NCBI RefSeq assembly: GCF_000010725.1 | Contig: NC_013855.1 | Span: 248,001 to 312,000 of the forward strand | Source of the DNA: Azospirillum sp. B510 | GTDB lineage: Bacteria; Pseudomonadota; Alphaproteobacteria; Azospirillales; Azospirillaceae | Direction: 5' to 3' | Length of the DNA: 64,000 nt | Part shown: positions 46,801-52,800 of the stretch, one piece after another | Position numbering within the stretch: position 1 is the first letter of the stretch | How the letters are laid out: each line of letters begins with the position of its first letter | The notes under the pieces: generated by a model | Databases searched by the model: none | What the model was told of the DNA's origin: nothing | Seen by the model: the letters and a program-made list of their open reading frames with translations, nothing else | Made by a program: the position numbers and the translations under genes

Positions 46801-49800
46801 CTGGGCAACGATCGGCTGATCGGCGGCAGCGGGGCTGACCGGCTGGAGGGCGGCGATGGCGACGACACGCTGGAGGGCGGCGACGATGCCGACCTCCATT
46901 ATGGCGGCGCCGGCAATGACGTGATCGGCGGCGGCGGCGGCGGCGATTACATGGAGGGTGGCGACGGCGACGACAGCCTGTCGGGCGATGCCGGGAACGA
47001 CACGCTGTACGGCGATGCCGGCAACGACAGCCTGCTGGGTGGCGAAGGCGACGATTCCCTGCGGGGCGGCGACGGGGCCGACACGCTGGAGGGCGGGTCG
47101 GGGACCAACAGCATCCTGACCGGCCTCGGCGACGACGTGATCCGCTATGGCGGCGGCCGCGACACCATTACCAACGAGGGCGGCCGCGACGTTCTGGAAA
47201 TCCGCATCGGGCTGAAGCGCGAGGACCTCTATTTCGCCCGTTTCGGCAACGACCTCTATCTGCGCTTCCGCGACGCCGGTGACGAGATCGTGCTGACGAA
47301 CCGCTTCAAAGGGGCGGGCGACGGGGCGAGCTATGTCCAGCGTATCCTGTTCGCCGATGGGCGGGAGGTGGATCTGACCGATCCGGCCCTGAAGCTCGAG
47401 ACGCTGGCGCATGACTGGGCGGAGACGCTGGAGGGCTACAATGTCGGCGACCTGATCCAGGGGCTCGGCGGCAAAGACACAATTTACGGCTATGCCGGCG
47501 ACGACACGCTGGACGGCGGCGCCGGCAGCGACAGCATCCTGGGCGGGAGCGGCGACGACAGCCTGATCGGCGGCGCCGGCGACGACCAGCTGGAGGGCGA
47601 GGACGGCAACGACCTGCTGCTGGGCGGCGATGGCAACGACAGCATCATCGGTGGGGCCGGCAACGACACGCTGCTGGGTGGCCAGGGCGCCGACCAGCTC
47701 TATGGCGGGGCCGGCGACGACCTGATCGACAACCGCGACGATACCGGCGCCGGCGCGTCGCGGAACGTCGCCTATGGCGAGGCGGGTGATGACACCATCC
47801 TCGGCGGCGATGCCGGCGAGACCTTCTCCGGCGGCGATGGCAATGACCGGGTGGAAGGCAATGGCGGCAATGATTGGCTGGAGGGCAATGCCGGCAACGA
47901 CAGCCTGCTTGGCGGCGAAGGCGACGATTCCCTCCAGGGCGGCGACGGGGCCGACACGCTGGAGGGCGGGTCGGGGACCAACAGCATCCTGACCGGCCTC
48001 GGCGACGATGTGATCCGTTATAGCGGCGGGCGCGACACCATCACCAACGAGGGCGGCAGCGACGTTCTGGAAATCCGCACCGGGCTGAAGCGCGAAGACC
48101 TCTATTTCGCCCGTTTCGGCAACGACCTCTATCTGCGCTTCCGCAACGCCGCCGACGAGATCGTGCTGACGAACCGCTTCAAAGGGGCGGGTGACGGGGC
48201 GAGCTATGTCCAGCGCATCCTGTTCGCCGATGGGCGGGAGGTGGATCTGACCGATCCGGCCCTGAAGCTCGAGACGCTGGCGCATGACTGGGCGGAGACG
48301 CTGGAGGGCTACAATGTCGGCGACCTGATCCAGGGGCTCGGCGGCAACGACATCATCTACGGCTATGCCGGCGACGATACGCTGGACGGCGGCGCCGGCG
48401 GCGACGCGGTCTATGGCGGGGCGGGTGCCGATCTGCTGCTGGGCAACGACGGTGACGACACGCTCTTTGGCGATGCCGGTGACGACACGCTGATCGGCGG
48501 CGCCGGCATCAACACGCTCTATGGCGGAGCCGGCGACAACGTCATCCGCTTCGATGGCGGCCAGGACATCGTCTATAACAGTGGTGGCAACGACATCATC
48601 GAACTGGATGCGTCCTTCGACAAGGCGAAGCTCTATTTCTCCCGCTTCGGCAACGACCTTTACGTGCGTTTCACCGGCCGCACCGACCAGATCATCGTCA
48701 AGGACCGTTTCAACGGTGCCGGCGACGGTGCCGCCTATGCCCAGACGCTGCGCTTCGCCGACGGATCGCGCGAGGATCTGACCCGCAAGGATCTGGTGAT
48801 CCAGACGATCGGCGGCGCCGGAGGCGAAAAGCTGGAAGGCTACAATGTCGGCGACACCATCGACGGTCAGGCCGGCAACGATACGATCTATGGCTATGGC
48901 GGCGACGACACGCTGAGCGGTGGGGCCGACAATGATCAGGTGCGTGGCGGTGCCGGCACCGATGTCATCGACGGCGGAGTCGGTAATGACATGGTCTATG
49001 GTGGTGACGGGAGCGACACGGTCATCGGAGGGGACGGTGAGGACCGGCTGTGGGGTGACGAGGTGTCCACTACGGGGAACGAGGTGGTGACCATCCGGAT
49101 TCGGATGGGTGCGCATTATGCTAAGAAATGGCCGCTTACCACGATCAGCTTGGATGGGCAGGTACTGCTATATCAGCGCATTACAGTACCAATCTCCTAT
49201 GAGAACGGCCCAGCTCCCGGCCAGATGGCTGATTTCCTCTTCACTGTTCGAGACAAATCAGCGGCATCCGCCCTCACCATTTCAGTTGCGAGGGAATCCG
49301 GGGATACGCCTCAAGACAGGGCCTGGGTCTATATTGATGGCATCGAGGTCAACGGTGTGCCATTCCCTGGAACCAATAATATATATTATGCGGATGGAGT
49401 GTCTCCTTACCGGTGGATTTCCGAAGGGAACGCTTATAGCTGGGGTGTCGGGACCGCCTTGCCACCGCCTTCGCCGAACGAGCCCGCTGGCGATGATGTC
49501 GTGAGCGCCGGCAACGGAAATGATGTCCTCAGCGGCGGTCTCGGCAATGACAGCCTGTCGGGCGACAGCGGCAACGACACCATTCTCGGCGGTGCGGGCA
49601 ACGACACCATCCTGGGCGGAACCGGGTCCGACGAGATGCATGGCGGTGCCGGCGACGACCTGATCGACAACCGCGACGACCCGAATGCCGGCGGCATCAA
49701 CGACGTCTCCTATGGCGGCAGCGGCAACGATACCATCTATGGCGGGGGTGGAACCGATGTCGCCTATGGCGGGACCGGCAACGACCTGATCGATGGTGGC

Positions 49801-52800
49801 GGCGGCACCGATTATCTTTATGGCGAGGATGGCGCGGATTCCGTCCTGGGCGGTGCCGGGGCCGACTATCTCTATGGTCAGGCCGGCGACGACACGCTGG
49901 ACGGCGGCATCGGCAACGACACCATCGACGGCGGGGCCGGCGATGACCTGATCCGCTTCACCGCGGGCGAGGGTATCGACAGCATCACCGGCGGCGGTGG
50001 CGCCGACGTGCTGGAGCTGGGTGCGGGCCTGAAGCGTGAGCAGATGTATCTCTCGCGCATCGGCACCGACCTGCACCTGAATTTCCGCGATACCGGCGAC
50101 CGCATCATCCTGGCCGGCCGTTTCAGCGGCGAGGGCGACGGTGCCAACTTCGTCCAGACCGTGAGGTTCGCCGATGGAAGCCGTGTCGATCTTTCGGCCC
50201 AGACCATCGTGATGGAAACCCACGGCCAGGAAACGGCCGAGGTTCTCTTCGGCTACAAGGCCAATGACAGCATCGATGGCGCTGGCGGCAACGACACGCT
50301 TTACGGCTATGCCGGCGACGATCTGCTGACCGGTGGTGCCGGGGCCGATATCCTTGACGGCGGCGAGGGGAGCGACAGCCTGTCGGGCGGCACCGGCAAT
50401 GACAGCCTGATTGGTGGTGCCGGCAACGACACGCTGATCGGCGGTGACGGGGCCGATACCCTCTCGGGTGGCGAGGGGGCCGACAGCCTGTCGGGCGGCG
50501 CCGGCAACGATAGCCTGCTCGGCGGTGCCGGCAACGACACGCTGGCGGGTGGCGACGGCGCCAATTCCATCAATGGCGGGACCGGCGACGACACCATCCT
50601 GTATGAGGGCGGCGCCGACACCATCGGCGGCGGCGGCGGCGGCGACGAGCTGGTTTTCGGTGATGGCTATGCCAAGGACGGCCTGCGTCTGGAGCGCTTC
50701 GGCACGGAGCTGCATCTGGTCTTCGATGACGCCGGCAAGCGGATCGTCATCGCCAACCGCTTCAACGGCAATGGCGAGGGAACCGACTATGTGCGGACCC
50801 TGCGCTTCGCCGATGGCGATACGGTGGACCTGTCGCGCCGCGACCTGATGATCCTGACCCGCGACGGCGATGCCGGCCATGTGCTGGAGGGTTACAATGC
50901 CGGCGACGTCATTCGCGGCAATGGGGGCACCGACGCCATCTACGGCTATGGCGGCGACGACACGCTGTATGGCGGTGACGGTGTCGACACCCTGTATGGT
51001 GGCGACGGCGACGACCTGATCGACAGCCGGGACGAGACGGTCAGCGGCGACATGGCCTATGGCGAGGCAGGCGACGACACGATCCGGGGTGGCTCCGCCA
51101 ATGACGCGCTCTATGGCGGCGACGGCGACGACGTGATCGAGGGCAACGCCGGCAACGACTCCATCGAGGGCAATGCCGGGAACGACAGCCTGTCCGGCGG
51201 CGCTGGTGCCGATACGCTCATGGGAGGGGACGGCAACGATACGCTGGGCGGCGGTGCCGGGGCCAATTGGATCGACACCGGGGTCGGCGACGACCTCGTG
51301 CTCTACCAGGGTGGTGCCGATACCGTGGTCGGCGGCGGCGGCAACGACACCCTGTCCGTCGGCGCCGGATACAGCCGCGACGATCTGCGGTTCGAGCGCT
51401 ATGGCGCCGACCTGCATCTCCGGTTCAACGGCAAGCCTGACCGGATCGTCATCGCCAACCGTTTCAACGGGGCGGGCGATGGCGTCAAGTACCTGCAAAC
51501 CTTGCTGTTCGACGATGGCCGCACCGTCGACCTGACCGATCCCGCCTTGATCATCGACACTTGGGACGATGCGGCGGACCACAAGCTGGAGGGCTATGCC
51601 GCGTCGGACACCATCCGCGGCGGCGGCGGCAATGACAGCCTCTATGGCTATGGCGGCGACGACAGCCTGTATGGCGGTGCCGGAAGCGATCTGGTCTATG
51701 GCGGGGCCGGCAATGACCTGCTCGACAGCGGCGATGACCAGACCGGCAACGACACGCTGTTCGGTGAGGACGGCGACGACAGCCTGCGTGGCGGCGGCGG
51801 CGGCGATTCCCTTTATGGCGGCACCGGACAAGACACGCTCGATGGCGGCGCCGGCAACGACACCCTGTGGGGTGGCGACGGTGACGACACCCTGTCGGGC
51901 GGTGATGGCGCCGACAGGCTCAATGGCGAGGCCGGCGACGATACGCTCGACGGTGGCGACGGCGCCGACTTCCTGTGGGGCGGTGCCGGCAACGACGCGC
52001 TTGATGGCGGTGCCGGCGACGACACCCTGACGGGCGATCTCGGCAACGACACGCTGTCCGGTGGTGCCGGCAATGACATCCTCAGTGGCGATGCCGGCGA
52101 CGACACGCTGGACGGCGGCACCGGCAACGACGCTCTCTCGGGCGGCGACGGCATCGATAGCCTGTCCGGCGGCGATGGCGACGACACGCTCGATGGCGGC
52201 GCCGGCAACGACCTTCTCCTCGGCGAGGCGGGCCAGGACAGCCTGCGGGGTGGCGATGGCGACGATGTCATCCTTGGTGGTGCCGGCAATGATATTCTGC
52301 TGGGCGATGCGGGCAATGACACCATCCGGGGCGGCGACGGCGACGATGCCATCGATGGCGGCGCCGGTGACGATCTGGTGATCTATGACGGCGGCCGGGA
52401 CACCGTCCGTGGCGGCGGCGGCAACGACACGCTGCTGTTCGGCGACGGCTTCGCGGCCGACCAGCTCTATTTCGCGCGGCTCGACAACAATCTGGTGCTG
52501 CGCTTCCGCGATCGGGCGGAGCAGGTGGTCATCGCCAACCGCTTCAACGGTGTCGGCGAGGGCAGCGCCTACCTGCGGACCGTCCGTTTCCAGGATGGCA
52601 CGGAGGTGCTGCTGTCAAATCCCGCCCTGCGGTTGGAAAGCACCGGCGGCGAGGGCGCCGACATGCTGGTCGGCTATGTCAACGGCGACCTGATCGATGG
52701 ACGGGGCGGCAACGACACGCTGTCTGGTCTGAGGGGCGATGACACGCTGATCGGCGGCACCGGACGCGACGAGCTGCATGGCGGCGACGGCGACGACCTG

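Noticed and set aside
33187..49116. Very long open frames (over 1,400 codons each) antisense to the RTX gene
   Set aside because: They arise from the GC-rich, Gly/Asp-repetitive codons of the RTX gene. Their translations are low-complexity, lack start signals and match no family.
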